Source: Sciscionella marina DSM 45152 (GTDB lineage Bacteria > Actinomycetota > Actinomycetes > Mycobacteriales > Pseudonocardiaceae). From it: DNA of 64,000 nt. The stretch is from NCBI RefSeq assembly GCF_000379465.1, contig NZ_KB905380.1, positions 186,001 through 250,000 on the forward strand. Reading direction: 5' to 3'. Under the pieces are notes generated by a model. It was not told where the DNA came from. It did no database searches and saw only the letters and a program-made list of their open reading frames with translations. Every line of letters starts with the position of its first letter. Within the stretch, counting starts at the first letter, position 1. Below are positions 1 to 7,902 of this stretch, in pieces. The translations under genes and the position numbers were made by a program.

Positions 1-660
1 GATCGCGCCGGGCAGGAATCCGTTGTCCCGGCAGATCGCCAGAATGTGATCGTAGAGCCGGGGCGCCATCCGCCGCGGGAAGATCACCAGCCCCGAACCG
101 TTCAGTTCCCGCAGCCGCACCCGCTCCGCTTCGGCGAGCCGGTGCCCCACGGGCAGCAGCACACCGAGCGAGCGCTGCACGGTCTCGCTCGATTCGAATC
201 CCACCGTGTCCGAGGGATGCCGCACCACTCCGACGTCGAGCTGCCCGTCCCGCAGCTGCGCGATCTGGTCATCGGTGGTGAGCTCGTGCAGGTCGACGAG
301 CACCTCCGGCTCGCGCGCGGCGAATCCCTCGAGCAAGGTGCGCAGGGTGACCGGCATGGTGTCCGGCGGGATCCCGGCCCGCAACGTCCCGGTGGAACCC
401 GGTCGGATCCGGCGCATCGCCTCCCTGGCCAGCTCCGCGTGTTCGAGCACTGGCCGTACGTGTTCGAGCAGCAGCGCACCGGCCTCGGTCAGGCTCACCC
501 GGTGCTTGCCGCGTTCGAACAGGCGCATGCCGAATTCCCGTTCCAGGTCCCGGATTCGCTGGGAAAGCGGTGGCTGGGCCATGTGCAGACGTTCGGCGGC
601 GCGCCCGAAATGCAGTTCCTCGCAGAGCACCACGAAATACCGCAGATGCCTGAGTTCCAT
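1..660 (-). CDS. LysR-family transcriptional regulator, 3' part cut by window edge
   Basis: A LysR-type regulator likely to control the divergent enoyl-CoA hydratase/acyl-CoA ligase/MFS operon starting at 800. The 220 visible residues begin MELRHLRYFVVLCEELHFGR, the classic LysR winged helix-turn-helix, and continue with the dimerisation helix and the first half of the periplasmic-binding-like effector domain. The start is the ATG at 658-660. The reading frame is still open at base 1, so roughly 70-80 residues are missing relative to the usual ~300. The upstream gap holds a strong LysR-box dyad at 699-721. The effector is unknown; an acyl-CoA or the free acid handled by the neighbouring ligase is a reasonable guess from context. 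Confidence 0.93.
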   Translation of the reverse strand, partial: MELRHLRYFVVLCEELHFGRAAERLHMAQPPLSQRIRDLEREFGMRLFERGKHRVSLTEAGALLLEHVRPVLEHAELAREAMRRIRPGSTGTLRAGIPPDTMPVTLRTLLEGFAAREPEVLVDLHELTTDDQIAQLRDGQLDVGVVRHPSDTVGFESSETVQRSLGVLLPVGHRLAEAERVRLRELNGSGLVIFPRRMAPRLYDHILAICRDNGFLPGAI

Positions 661-698
661 GACCGGTGACTCTAACCGGCGGATCAGCGTTCCGCGCC

Positions 699-721
699 GG
701 TCATATCGCTTCGATATCACC
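699..721. promoter_or_regulatory. LysR-type operator dyad in the divergent promoter
   Basis: Near-perfect inverted repeat: GGT-C-ATATCG, CTT centre, CGATAT-C-ACC, with only the C positions unpaired in 10-base arms. It contains T-N11-A (T704, A716), the LysR-box signature. It lies between the lysR start at 660 and the hydratase start at 800, the expected autoregulatory and activating position. Confidence 0.7.
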
Positions 722-799
722 GGAGGTCGGAATTGGTGTTGGAGTGTCCGCGCATCGCGGTGCTTGTATCGGCGAAACACCAGCGTCGAAAGGCAGACG

Positions 800-1573
800 A
801 TGTCCGAACAGAACCTCATCCGCAGCGAACGTCGCGGCCCGGTCGCGGTGCTCACGCTCAACCGCCCGGAGAAACTCAACGCCTGGACCGCGCCGATGCG
901 GGAGAGCCTGATCGAGGCGGTGCGGACGGCGGACGCCGATCCGGAGGTCGGCGCGATCGTGTTCACCGGGACCGGGCGCGCGTTCTGCGCCGGCCAGGAC
1001 CTCAACGAGACCGCAAGCGTGGACCCGGGCGATCAGGCGGCCGCCGAGGCGTGGATCGACAGCTTCGACCGGCTCTTCCGCACCGTGCGGGACACGGGCA
1101 AACCCACGATCGCCGCGGTCAACGGCGTGGTCGCGGGTTCCGGTTTCCAGTTCGCGCTGCTCGCCGATCTGCGCATCGGGCACGCCGGGGTGCGGATGGG
1201 CCAGCCCGAGGTGCTTTCCGGCATCCCGAGCATCACCGGGATCTGGGCGATGTGGAGCGTGCTCGGCCGGGCCAAGACCACGGAGTTCGCGCTGACCGGT
1301 GAACTCGTCGAGGCCGCGGAGGCGGTCCGGCTCGGCCTGCTCACGACGCTCGTGGAACCGGAGCAGGTGCTCGAGGCCGCGGTGGACCGGGCAGCCAAGC
1401 TCGCCGCGCTGCCTGCCGGGGCCGTCTCGCTGACCAAGGGACGGATCCGCGAACTCGAGGAGGAATCCCTCACCGATGCGGTGCGCGCGGCGAAGCAGGT
1501 GCACGCCGAGGCGTACGCCAGCGGGGAACCACAACGGGAGATGGCCGCTTTCATCGGCGGACAGCGGCGCTGA
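800..1573 (+). CDS. enoyl-CoA hydratase/isomerase family protein
   Basis: A 257-residue crotonase-fold protein, the normal length for the family. It starts MSEQNLIRSERRGPVAVLTL and has the oxyanion-hole segment AFCAGQDLNE and the second loop NGVVAGSGFQFALLADLRI. In classical hydratases this second loop carries the catalytic Glu around the GAG/GGG turn. The ATG at 800 is chosen over far-upstream in-frame starts because AAAGG precedes it and family homology begins there. It is the first gene of an operon with the ligase at 1584 and the MFS carrier at 3150, so it probably hydrates the unsaturated acyl-CoA made by the ligase. The exact substrate is not inferable. Confidence 0.9.
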   Translation: MSEQNLIRSERRGPVAVLTLNRPEKLNAWTAPMRESLIEAVRTADADPEVGAIVFTGTGRAFCAGQDLNETASVDPGDQAAAEAWIDSFDRLFRTVRDTGKPTIAAVNGVVAGSGFQFALLADLRIGHAGVRMGQPEVLSGIPSITGIWAMWSVLGRAKTTEFALTGELVEAAEAVRLGLLTTLVEPEQVLEAAVDRAAKLAALPAGAVSLTKGRIRELEEESLTDAVRAAKQVHAEAYASGEPQREMAAFIGGQRR

Positions 1574-1583
1574 AGGGGCAACC

Positions 1584-3128
1584 GTGACGACCGAATACGA
1601 ACGGATGTGCACCGAACAGCGCTGGACGGTGCCCCGGACCTACAACATGGCCGCCGATGTGGCCGACCGGCATCCGCGCGAACGGCTGGCACTGATCCAC
1701 GAGGACCACACCGGCGCGCGCACCGAGGTCCACTGGGGACAGATCCAGGACCGTTCCAAGCAGGTCGCCGCGGCACTGCGTGCGGCCGGGGTCGGCAAGG
1801 GCGACCGGGTCGCCGTGCTGCTGCCGCAGCGCGTGGACACCCCGGCCACGTATCTCGGCGTGCTGCGCACCGGGGCGGTACTGGTGACCATGTCGCTGCT
1901 GTGGGCCGATGAGCCGATCCGCTACCGGCTCGCCGATTCCGGGGCGAAGGTTCTGGTCACCGAGGCCGCGCAGACCCGGCGCGCCGGTGACTTCGCCGGT
2001 ACCGTGCTCGATGTGGACGACCCGCGGATCGGGGACCGGGAACCGGAGTTCGAGACCGAGCAGACCCTCGCCGAGGATCCCGCGCTGATCTTCTACACCT
2101 CGGGAACCACCGGTGCCGCCAAGGGAATCGTGCACGCGCACCGCACCCTGTTGGGGCACAACGAATTCGAGCACTGCCACCAGCTGCGGACCGGCGATGT
2201 GTTCTACGGCGCGGGCGACTGGGCCTGGTCGATGGCCAAGCTGATGGGCCCACTGCGGGCGGGCGCGGTGCACCTGGTCTACCGTCCGGCCGCCGGGTTC
2301 GATCCGGAGGGGCTGCTCGCGAGCATGGCGCGCAACGAAGTGACCACGGCGCTGGTGAATCCCACCTTCCTGCGCAAGATGCGAGCCGAGGTCCCCGATG
2401 CGGGGCGGCGGTATCCGCAGTCGCTGCGCGTGGTGTGTTGCTCCAACGAACCGCTGACCGCCGACCTGATCACCTGGTTCCGCGAACAGTTCGGGCTCAC
2501 CCCGCTCGACTACTACGGTTCGACCGAATCGTATCCGCTGATCGGCAACTTCCCCGGGGTTCCGGTGAAGGAGGGTTCCATGGGCAGGCCGGTCCCCGGC
2601 TGGGAGATCTCCCTGCTCGACGAGGCGGAGAATCCGGCCCCCCAGGGCGAGGCGGGTGAGATCTGCCTTCGTGCCCGGTCGAATCCGCAGTTCCCGCTCG
2701 GCTACTGGAACCGGCCGGAGGATTCGGCACAGGTGTTCGGCGGGGACTGGTTCCACACCAAGGACCAGGCCGTCATGGACGAGGACGGCTACTTCTGGTT
2801 CCTCGGCCGCACCGATGACGTGATCAAGACATCCGGCTACCGCGTCGGCCCCTACGAGGTCGAACAGGCGCTGCGCGAGCATCCGGATGTGGCCGAGGCC
2901 GGTGTGGTCGGTGTGCCGGATCCGGTGCGCGGACAGGCGGTGAAGGCCTATGTGGAACTCGCCGGATCCGCGGCACCGAGCGAGGAACTGGCGAGGCGGA
3001 TCCGGGATTTCGCGAAACAGCGGTATTCCCGGTTCGCCTATCCGCGGCACATCGAGTTCGTCGAGGAGTTGCCCCGCTCGGCGACCGGCAAGATCAGGCG
3101 CGCCGAACTGCGTGCCCGGCAGGACTAG
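1584..3128 (+). CDS. acyl-CoA synthetase (AMP-forming, benzoate/acetyl-CoA ligase-like)
   Basis: ATP-dependent carboxylate:CoA ligase of the ANL superfamily, 514 residues. The P-loop IFYTSGTTGAAKGIVHAH, the YYGSTESYPLIGNF aromatic/STE motif, the hinge GRTDDVIKTSGYRVGPYEVE and the C-terminal lysine in RSATGKIRRAE are all present, so it should be active. The start is GTG at 1584, 10 bases after the stop of the hydratase; the RBS GAAGGGG overlaps that stop. The gene context (hydratase before, carrier after) suggests uptake, CoA activation and beta-oxidation of a short or aromatic acid. The sequence style is close to benzoate-CoA or medium-chain ligases. Confidence 0.9.
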   Translation: MTTEYERMCTEQRWTVPRTYNMAADVADRHPRERLALIHEDHTGARTEVHWGQIQDRSKQVAAALRAAGVGKGDRVAVLLPQRVDTPATYLGVLRTGAVLVTMSLLWADEPIRYRLADSGAKVLVTEAAQTRRAGDFAGTVLDVDDPRIGDREPEFETEQTLAEDPALIFYTSGTTGAAKGIVHAHRTLLGHNEFEHCHQLRTGDVFYGAGDWAWSMAKLMGPLRAGAVHLVYRPAAGFDPEGLLASMARNEVTTALVNPTFLRKMRAEVPDAGRRYPQSLRVVCCSNEPLTADLITWFREQFGLTPLDYYGSTESYPLIGNFPGVPVKEGSMGRPVPGWEISLLDEAENPAPQGEAGEICLRARSNPQFPLGYWNRPEDSAQVFGGDWFHTKDQAVMDEDGYFWFLGRTDDVIKTSGYRVGPYEVEQALREHPDVAEAGVVGVPDPVRGQAVKAYVELAGSAAPSEELARRIRDFAKQRYSRFAYPRHIEFVEELPRSATGKIRRAELRARQD

Positions 3129-3149
3129 AGCCCGATCCGAGGAGGACCG

Positions 3150-4469
3150 ATGTCATCGACCGCAACGGCGCGGGAGTCCGATGTGGACACAGCGACCCTG
3201 CGCAGGAAAGTCGCCTTCGCCTCGGCGATCGGCAATTTCGTCGAATGGTTCGATTCCGGCGCCTATGCGGTGATGTCGGCGACCATAGCGGGCCTGTTCT
3301 TCCCGCAGTACGATCCCGCGGCCGCCCTGCTCGCCACCTGGGCGGTTTTCGCGGGCGGTTTCATCGCCCGCCCGATCGGCGCGATCGTGTTCGGGTACTT
3401 CGGTGACCGCATCGGGCGCAACAAGATGCTCGCGGCGAGCGTGCTGTGCATGAGCGGGGCGACCTTCCTCATCGGGGTGCTGCCGCCGTACTCGGTGCTC
3501 GGCATCGCCGCCCCGATCCTGCTTTTCCTGCTGCGCGCGGTCCAGGGGTTCTCCACCGGCGGCGAGTACACCGGCGGTTCCGCGTTCATCATGGAGTACG
3601 CGCCGGACGGCAAGCGGGCCCGGTACGCGAGCCCGATTCCGATGACGGTGGGCATCGCGGCCGTGGCCGGCTCGCTCGTCGGTGTGCTGCTCACATCCGG
3701 GCTTTCCGAGGCCGCGCTGCTCAGCTGGGGCTGGCGGATCCCGTTCCTGCTCGCCGCTCCGCTCGGGCTGATCGGGCTCTACCTGCGCTCCCGGGTCGAG
3801 GACACCCCGGTGTTCCGCGCGCTCGAACGGCACGACGCGGTGCCCCGCACCCCGTTGCGGAACGCGGTCCGGTTGTGCGGCAAGCAGATCCTCATCCTGT
3901 TCGGCTACAGCATCACCAATGCCGTCGCGTACTACCTGATGAGCAGCTACATGATCGCCTACATGTCGGAGAACCTGCACTACAGCAAGGCGTCCGCGAT
4001 GCTGACCAGTGTGGTCGCGATGCTCGTGTACAGCATCGCCTGCCCGTTCCTGGCCAGGGCGAGCGACCGGTTCGGCCGCAAACCCATGCTGCTGGTCGCC
4101 TGCGGCGGTTTCGTGGTGCTCACCTATCCGGCGTTCCTGATCATGCCGTTCGGGATCGGCATGGCCATGCTCGGCGCTGGCGTGCTCGCCCTGCTCGTCG
4201 CGGCCATCGGCACCTCCAATGTGCCCGCGCTGGTCGAGCTGTTCCCGACCGGGGTGCGCTCCAGTGGCTCGGCGATCGGCTACACCGCGGCCTATGTGCT
4301 GTTCGGCGGCACCGCTCCGTTCGTGGCCACCGGGCTCACCCAGGCCACGGGTTCCTCGCTCAGCCCCGGGTTCTACGTCATGGGTGTCGCGCTCATCTCG
4401 CTGATCGTCGTGCTGTTCGCGTTCACCGAGACCAAGAACCTCTCGCTGCGCCGGGACACCGTCACCTAG
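3150..4469 (+). CDS. MFS transporter, metabolite:H+ symporter (MHS) subfamily
   Basis: A 439-residue major-facilitator carrier with twelve predicted hydrophobic segments. The opening VAFASAIGNFVEWFDSGAYA and the loop FGYFGDRIGRNKML are signatures of the metabolite:H+ symporter group (proline/betaine, alpha-ketoglutarate, shikimate type). A second GRKPML loop marks the start of the C-terminal half. The start is ATG at 3150 with RBS GAGGAGG. It is the last gene of the hydratase-ligase operon, so it most likely imports the carboxylate that the ligase activates. It ends two bases before the convergent methyltransferase gene. Confidence 0.92.
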   Translation: MSSTATARESDVDTATLRRKVAFASAIGNFVEWFDSGAYAVMSATIAGLFFPQYDPAAALLATWAVFAGGFIARPIGAIVFGYFGDRIGRNKMLAASVLCMSGATFLIGVLPPYSVLGIAAPILLFLLRAVQGFSTGGEYTGGSAFIMEYAPDGKRARYASPIPMTVGIAAVAGSLVGVLLTSGLSEAALLSWGWRIPFLLAAPLGLIGLYLRSRVEDTPVFRALERHDAVPRTPLRNAVRLCGKQILILFGYSITNAVAYYLMSSYMIAYMSENLHYSKASAMLTSVVAMLVYSIACPFLARASDRFGRKPMLLVACGGFVVLTYPAFLIMPFGIGMAMLGAGVLALLVAAIGTSNVPALVELFPTGVRSSGSAIGYTAAYVLFGGTAPFVATGLTQATGSSLSPGFYVMGVALISLIVVLFAFTETKNLSLRRDTVT

Positions 4470-4471
4470 GT

Positions 4472-5068
4472 TCAGCGCAGCCGGCGGGCCCGCAGCACGA
4501 CATCCTTGTGGTGCGGGTTCCCCTCGGGGACCTCGGGACGCTCCCGCGGTCCGTTGAACTCGATGGACCAGTCCTCGTCGAGCAGTTCGGCGATCTCCTC
4601 CGGGGAGTAGAACTCGCTCGGGTCGGGGCCGGTCCATTCCGCGGGCGGCGGGCCGTCCAGTAGATGGCCGACCACCAGCAGCGTTCCGCCGGGCGCCACG
4701 GTATCGAGCAGCCCGCGCAGTGTCCGGTGTTCGGCCTCGCGCAGGACCGGGAAGTACTGCGCGGACACCAGATCGAAGCTTTGCCCCGGCGGCGGGGTGA
4801 CCCGCGGATCGCCCTGCTGCCAGTCGATCCCGGAATCCGCACCGACGACCGCGGCCGCACGTTCCAGTGCCACCGCCGAGATGTCCACCGCCGTGACCTT
4901 CCACCCCCGTTCGGCGAGCCAGATCGCGTCCGCGCCCTCGCCGCAGCCCAGATCCAGTGCCCTGCCCGGGCGCAGTCCTCCGGCCTCGACCCGCAGCGTG
5001 CCGTTCACCCTGCCGCTGAACCGCCGCTCACTCTGCCGGTACTGCTCGTCCCAGAACGCCTGATCCAT
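4472..5068 (-). CDS. class I SAM-dependent methyltransferase (TehB-like)
   Basis: A 198-residue methyltransferase with the SAM-binding motif ALDLGCGEGADAIWLAERGW near residue 35 and the motif II acid at TAVDIS. This is the small thiopurine/TehB type that usually detoxifies small nucleophiles. The start is the ATG at 5068, preceded on the coding strand by GAGAGGAG; the longer open frame upstream has no homology. It is divergent from the VOC gene at 5202, with an inverted repeat between them at 5134-5148. The substrate is unknown. Confidence 0.85.
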   Translation of the reverse strand: MDQAFWDEQYRQSERRFSGRVNGTLRVEAGGLRPGRALDLGCGEGADAIWLAERGWKVTAVDISAVALERAAAVVGADSGIDWQQGDPRVTPPPGQSFDLVSAQYFPVLREAEHRTLRGLLDTVAPGGTLLVVGHLLDGPPPAEWTGPDPSEFYSPEEIAELLDEDWSIEFNGPRERPEVPEGNPHHKDVVLRARRLR

Positions 5069-5133
5069 GTTTCCGCTCCTCTCGGTCCGTTCGGTCCACT
5101 GTGCGCGCGGCGTAGCGGACACCCCAAGAAAAT

Positions 5134-5148
5134 TTGCGATTCCCGCAA
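5134..5148. promoter_or_regulatory. inverted repeat between divergent methyltransferase and VOC genes
   Basis: Perfect 5-base arms TTGCG and CGCAA around ATTCC, in a 133-base divergent promoter region. It is suggestive of a regulator half-site pair but too short to be decisive. No cognate regulator is adjacent. Confidence 0.35.
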
Positions 5149-5201
5149 GTTCGGTACCATTTCTCCAAGCCGGAGGCGGAACCGGCGCGCAGACTCGGAG
5201 C

Positions 5202-5561
5202 ATGCCCACACCAGCACGCGTCATCCACTACCCCGGCGGCCGCGATATCGCCGCTTCCCGGGACTTCTACGTCGACACGCTCGGATTCCGCGTCGTCATG
5301 ACGGATCCGGTGCTCTGCCTCGACTCCCCCGGCAATCCCAGTGCACAGCTCATTCTCCTGCAGCCCGGAGCCGAACAGCCCCGCCCCGGTTTCGGCGTGG
5401 ACCTCGGTACCCCGGCCGCGGTCGACGCCGCGCACGCCGAGGCGCTGCGCCGCGGGCTGCGCATCGAGTACCCGCTCACCGACGAACCCTGGGGCGTGCA
5501 CCGCTTCTTCCTCGAGGACCCCGGTGGCACGATCGTGAACATTCTCGCGCACAACGGCTGA
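5202..5561 (+). CDS. VOC family (glyoxalase/bleomycin-resistance fold) protein
   Basis: A 119-residue single vicinal-oxygen-chelate unit. It opens RVIHYPGGRDIAASRDFYVD and ends with the typical RFFLEDPGGTIVNILAHNG strand that supplies a metal-ligand acid in this fold. The start at ATG 5202 has a GGAG four bases upstream; no better start exists. It is divergent from the methyltransferase at 4472-5068, so the two may be co-controlled. The family includes glyoxalases, dioxygenases and resistance proteins; nothing here selects among them. Confidence 0.85.
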   Translation: MPTPARVIHYPGGRDIAASRDFYVDTLGFRVVMTDPVLCLDSPGNPSAQLILLQPGAEQPRPGFGVDLGTPAAVDAAHAEALRRGLRIEYPLTDEPWGVHRFFLEDPGGTIVNILAHNG

Positions 5562-5619
5562 CAGCGCGCCGGATCCGGACCATACTGCGAGCTGGACCGC
5601 GACGACGAGGAGGTTCCGC

Positions 5620-6513
5620 ATGGGCCGGGAGATCAACACGATCGCGCAGGGATTCTCGTTTCTGGAGAGTCCGCGGTGGCACGAGGGCCGGATCTGGTTC
5701 TCCGATTTCTACACCGGCCGGGTGCTTTCCGCCGAAGAGGACGGCACCGGTCAGCGGGTGGAGGCGGAGCTCGCGGATCAGCCTTCGGGGCTCGGCTGGC
5801 TGCCCGACGGCAGGCTGCTGATCGCCGCCATGCGGGACGCGGTGGTGCTGCGCAGGGAACCCGGCGGCGAGCTGGTTCCGCACGCCGCACGTGGCGCCGC
5901 GGGCAAGGGGCACCTCAACGACATGGTGGCCGACGCCAAGGGCCGGCTGTACGCGGGCAGCTTCGGCTTCGACCTGATGAACGGCGCACCAATCGCACCG
6001 ACCAGTCTCGTGCGGATGGATCCGGACGGTTCGGTGACCGTGGTCGCCGAGGACATGTTGTTCCCCAACGGAAGCGTGATCACCGAGGACGGAATGCTGC
6101 TCGTCGGCGAGACGCTCGGGAACCGGGTCACCGCGTTCGACATCGCCGAGGACGGCTCGCTGCACGACCGCCGGGTGTGGGCCGCGTTCGGCGAACCGCC
6201 GGCGGGCAGCACGCTCGAAGAGGTGCTTCCGCAGGGCCGAGTGGCCGCGGACGGCTGCTGCCTGGACGCCGAGGGCACACTGTGGATCGCGGACGCGCTG
6301 AACGCCCGCGTGGTCCGGGTGCGCGAGGGCGGGGAGATCCTCGACGAGATCCATCCCGGAACCGGAGTGTTCGCCTGCATGCTCGGCGGTGTCGACGGAA
6401 AGACGCTTTTCCTGTGTGCCGCACCGGATTTCGCCGAGGCGAACCGGCGCGCCGCCCGGGAGTCCGCCCTGCTGTCCGTACGGGTGGAGGTGCCGCGCGC
6501 GGGCCGGCCCTGA
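5620..6513 (+). CDS. SMP-30/gluconolactonase family beta-propeller hydrolase
   Basis: A 297-residue six-bladed propeller of the regucalcin/gluconolactonase/lactonase family. The visible signatures are GFSFLESPRWHEGRIWFSDF (metal-binding Glu), HLNDMVADAKGRLYAGSFGF (metal-binding Asn/Asp) and VAADGCCLDAEGTLWIADAL (catalytic Asp loop). The start is ATG at 5620 with RBS GAGGAGG. It would hydrolyse a lactone in the cytoplasm, with divalent metal; the substrate is unknown. It stands alone between the VOC gene and the LexA-like gene. Confidence 0.9.
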   Translation: MGREINTIAQGFSFLESPRWHEGRIWFSDFYTGRVLSAEEDGTGQRVEAELADQPSGLGWLPDGRLLIAAMRDAVVLRREPGGELVPHAARGAAGKGHLNDMVADAKGRLYAGSFGFDLMNGAPIAPTSLVRMDPDGSVTVVAEDMLFPNGSVITEDGMLLVGETLGNRVTAFDIAEDGSLHDRRVWAAFGEPPAGSTLEEVLPQGRVAADGCCLDAEGTLWIADALNARVVRVREGGEILDEIHPGTGVFACMLGGVDGKTLFLCAAPDFAEANRRAARESALLSVRVEVPRAGRP

Positions 6514-6568
6514 GCCCGCGCGCTCGACCGGTGCGCCGGTTGTCGGTGACTGCCTCTACTATGCGCGC

Positions 6569-7231
6569 GTGACCGCCTACGACGACTGCGATCCGTTCGA
6601 GCACCTCGACACCACCGCCCTGCCGCCGCGCCAGCACCGGATCCTGCTGACGATCCGGGACTGGGTGCAGCGCTACGGTTATCCGCCGAGCACCCGCCAG
6701 ATCGGCGATGCGGTGGGGCTGCGGTCCTCCTCCTCGGTCTCCAAGCACCTGAACGCCTTGGAGGACAAGGGATTCCTGCGGCGCAGCGAGTCACTGGCCC
6801 GGCCGATCGATGTGCGCGATTTCCTGCGTGACCCCGCCGAACGGGACCGGTCCGAGAACGCCGTCCCGGTCCCCGTCGTGGGCGATATCGCCGCCGGTAC
6901 CCCCATCACCGCCGAGGAATCCGTGGACGAGGTGCTCTCCCTGCCCCGCGGTCTCACCGGCCGGGGCACCGTTTTCGGGCTCCGGGTGCGCGGGGAATCG
7001 ATGGTGGACGCGGCGATCTGCGATGGCGACATCGTGGTGGTGCGCAGGCAATCGGAGGCCCACTCCGGGCAGATCGTGGCCGCGATGATCGACGAGGAGG
7101 CGACCGTGAAGGTGTATCGCCGTCGAAACGGGCACGTGCTGCTCGAACCGCGCAATCCGGATTATCAGGTCATCGACGGCGACCGGGCCGTCGTACTCGG
7201 CATCGTGGTCTCCGTCCTGCGCAGCGTCTGA
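6569..7231 (+). CDS. LexA-like self-cleaving repressor
   Basis: A 220-residue LexA homologue. Residues 18-83 form the N-terminal winged helix (RQHRILLTIRDWVQRYGYPP, then a recognition helix with SSSSVSKHLNALEDKGFL). The C-terminal S24 peptidase-like domain carries the Ala109-Gly110 cleavage site in GDIAAG, the catalytic Ser144 (RGESMVD) and Lys181 (ATVKVY). All elements for RecA-stimulated autocleavage are present. The start is GTG at 6569; an overlapping ATG in another frame stops after three codons. Wording of the recognition helix differs from the usual actinobacterial SMREIGEAVGL form, so this is probably a second LexA-type protein rather than the housekeeping copy. I see no clear SOS box upstream. 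Confidence 0.88.
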   Translation: MTAYDDCDPFEHLDTTALPPRQHRILLTIRDWVQRYGYPPSTRQIGDAVGLRSSSSVSKHLNALEDKGFLRRSESLARPIDVRDFLRDPAERDRSENAVPVPVVGDIAAGTPITAEESVDEVLSLPRGLTGRGTVFGLRVRGESMVDAAICDGDIVVVRRQSEAHSGQIVAAMIDEEATVKVYRRRNGHVLLEPRNPDYQVIDGDRAVVLGIVVSVLRSV

Positions 7232-7317
7232 CCTGCGGCCGTCCGTTCGGTTCCGTGCCTTCGCCACCCTGGCAAGGTTCTTTGGGAGAATCGCAAGAGT
7301 GTTGGCACAGTGGGGAG

Positions 7318-7902
7318 ATGGACGAGGAGTTCGAAGCCGTGCTGAGCACCGTCGGCCCGCGGCTGCGCGCGTTGCGCCACCGCAGCGGGTCGACCCTGGC
7401 CGAGCTCTCGGCGAGCACCGGCATCCCGGTCAGCACGCTGTCCCGGCTGGAGTCCGGGAGCCGGAAACCGGGCCTGGAACTGCTGCTGCCGCTGGCCCGT
7501 GCGCATCAGGTGCCGCTCGACGAACTCGTCGGTGCCCCGGCCAGCGGTGATCCGCGCGTGTATCCGCGCCCGGTCAAGCACAAGAACATGACGGTCATCC
7601 CGCTGACCCGCAAACCCGGTGGGCTACAGGCGTTCAAACAGATCCTGCCCGCGGGCCCGGCGGATCGCGAACCCAATCCCCGCAGCCACGAAGGATACCA
7701 CTGGCTGTACGTGCTCAACGGACGGCTGCGCCTGGTGCTGGGCGAGCAGGATCTCGTGCTCGCCGCCGGTGAGGTCGCCGAGTTCGACACCCATCTTCCG
7801 CACTGGTTCGGGAACGCCGACGCCCACGCGGTGGAGTTCCTGAGCATTCTCGGCCCGCAGGGCGAGCGCTTCCACGTCAGGGCGAGCTATCGGCCGGAGT
7901 GA
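7318..7902 (+). CDS. XRE-family helix-turn-helix regulator with cupin domain
   Basis: A 194-residue protein with an N-terminal XRE helix-turn-helix (LRALRHRSGSTLAELSASTG, then VSTLSRLESGSRKPG) over residues 15-70. A C-terminal cupin follows, containing HEGYHWLYVLNGRLRLVLGE and a DTHLPHWFGN metal/ligand loop. It is a small-molecule-responsive repressor of the PuuR/SutR type. The start ATG 7318 has GGGG close upstream. Its last 26 bases overlap the convergent alcohol dehydrogenase gene. The target is unknown. Confidence 0.9.
   Translation: MDEEFEAVLSTVGPRLRALRHRSGSTLAELSASTGIPVSTLSRLESGSRKPGLELLLPLARAHQVPLDELVGAPASGDPRVYPRPVKHKNMTVIPLTRKPGGLQAFKQILPAGPADREPNPRSHEGYHWLYVLNGRLRLVLGEQDLVLAAGEVAEFDTHLPHWFGNADAHAVEFLSILGPQGERFHVRASYRPE

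Noticed and set aside
3153-4904. 583-codon open frame on the minus strand
   Set aside because: Runs opposite the MFS gene and into the methyltransferase in another frame; composition is shadow-like and no motif is present.
5186-5202. Riboswitch or leader peptide before the VOC gene
   Set aside because: The 133-base gap shows only a short dyad; no conserved RNA fold or leader ORF can be supported.
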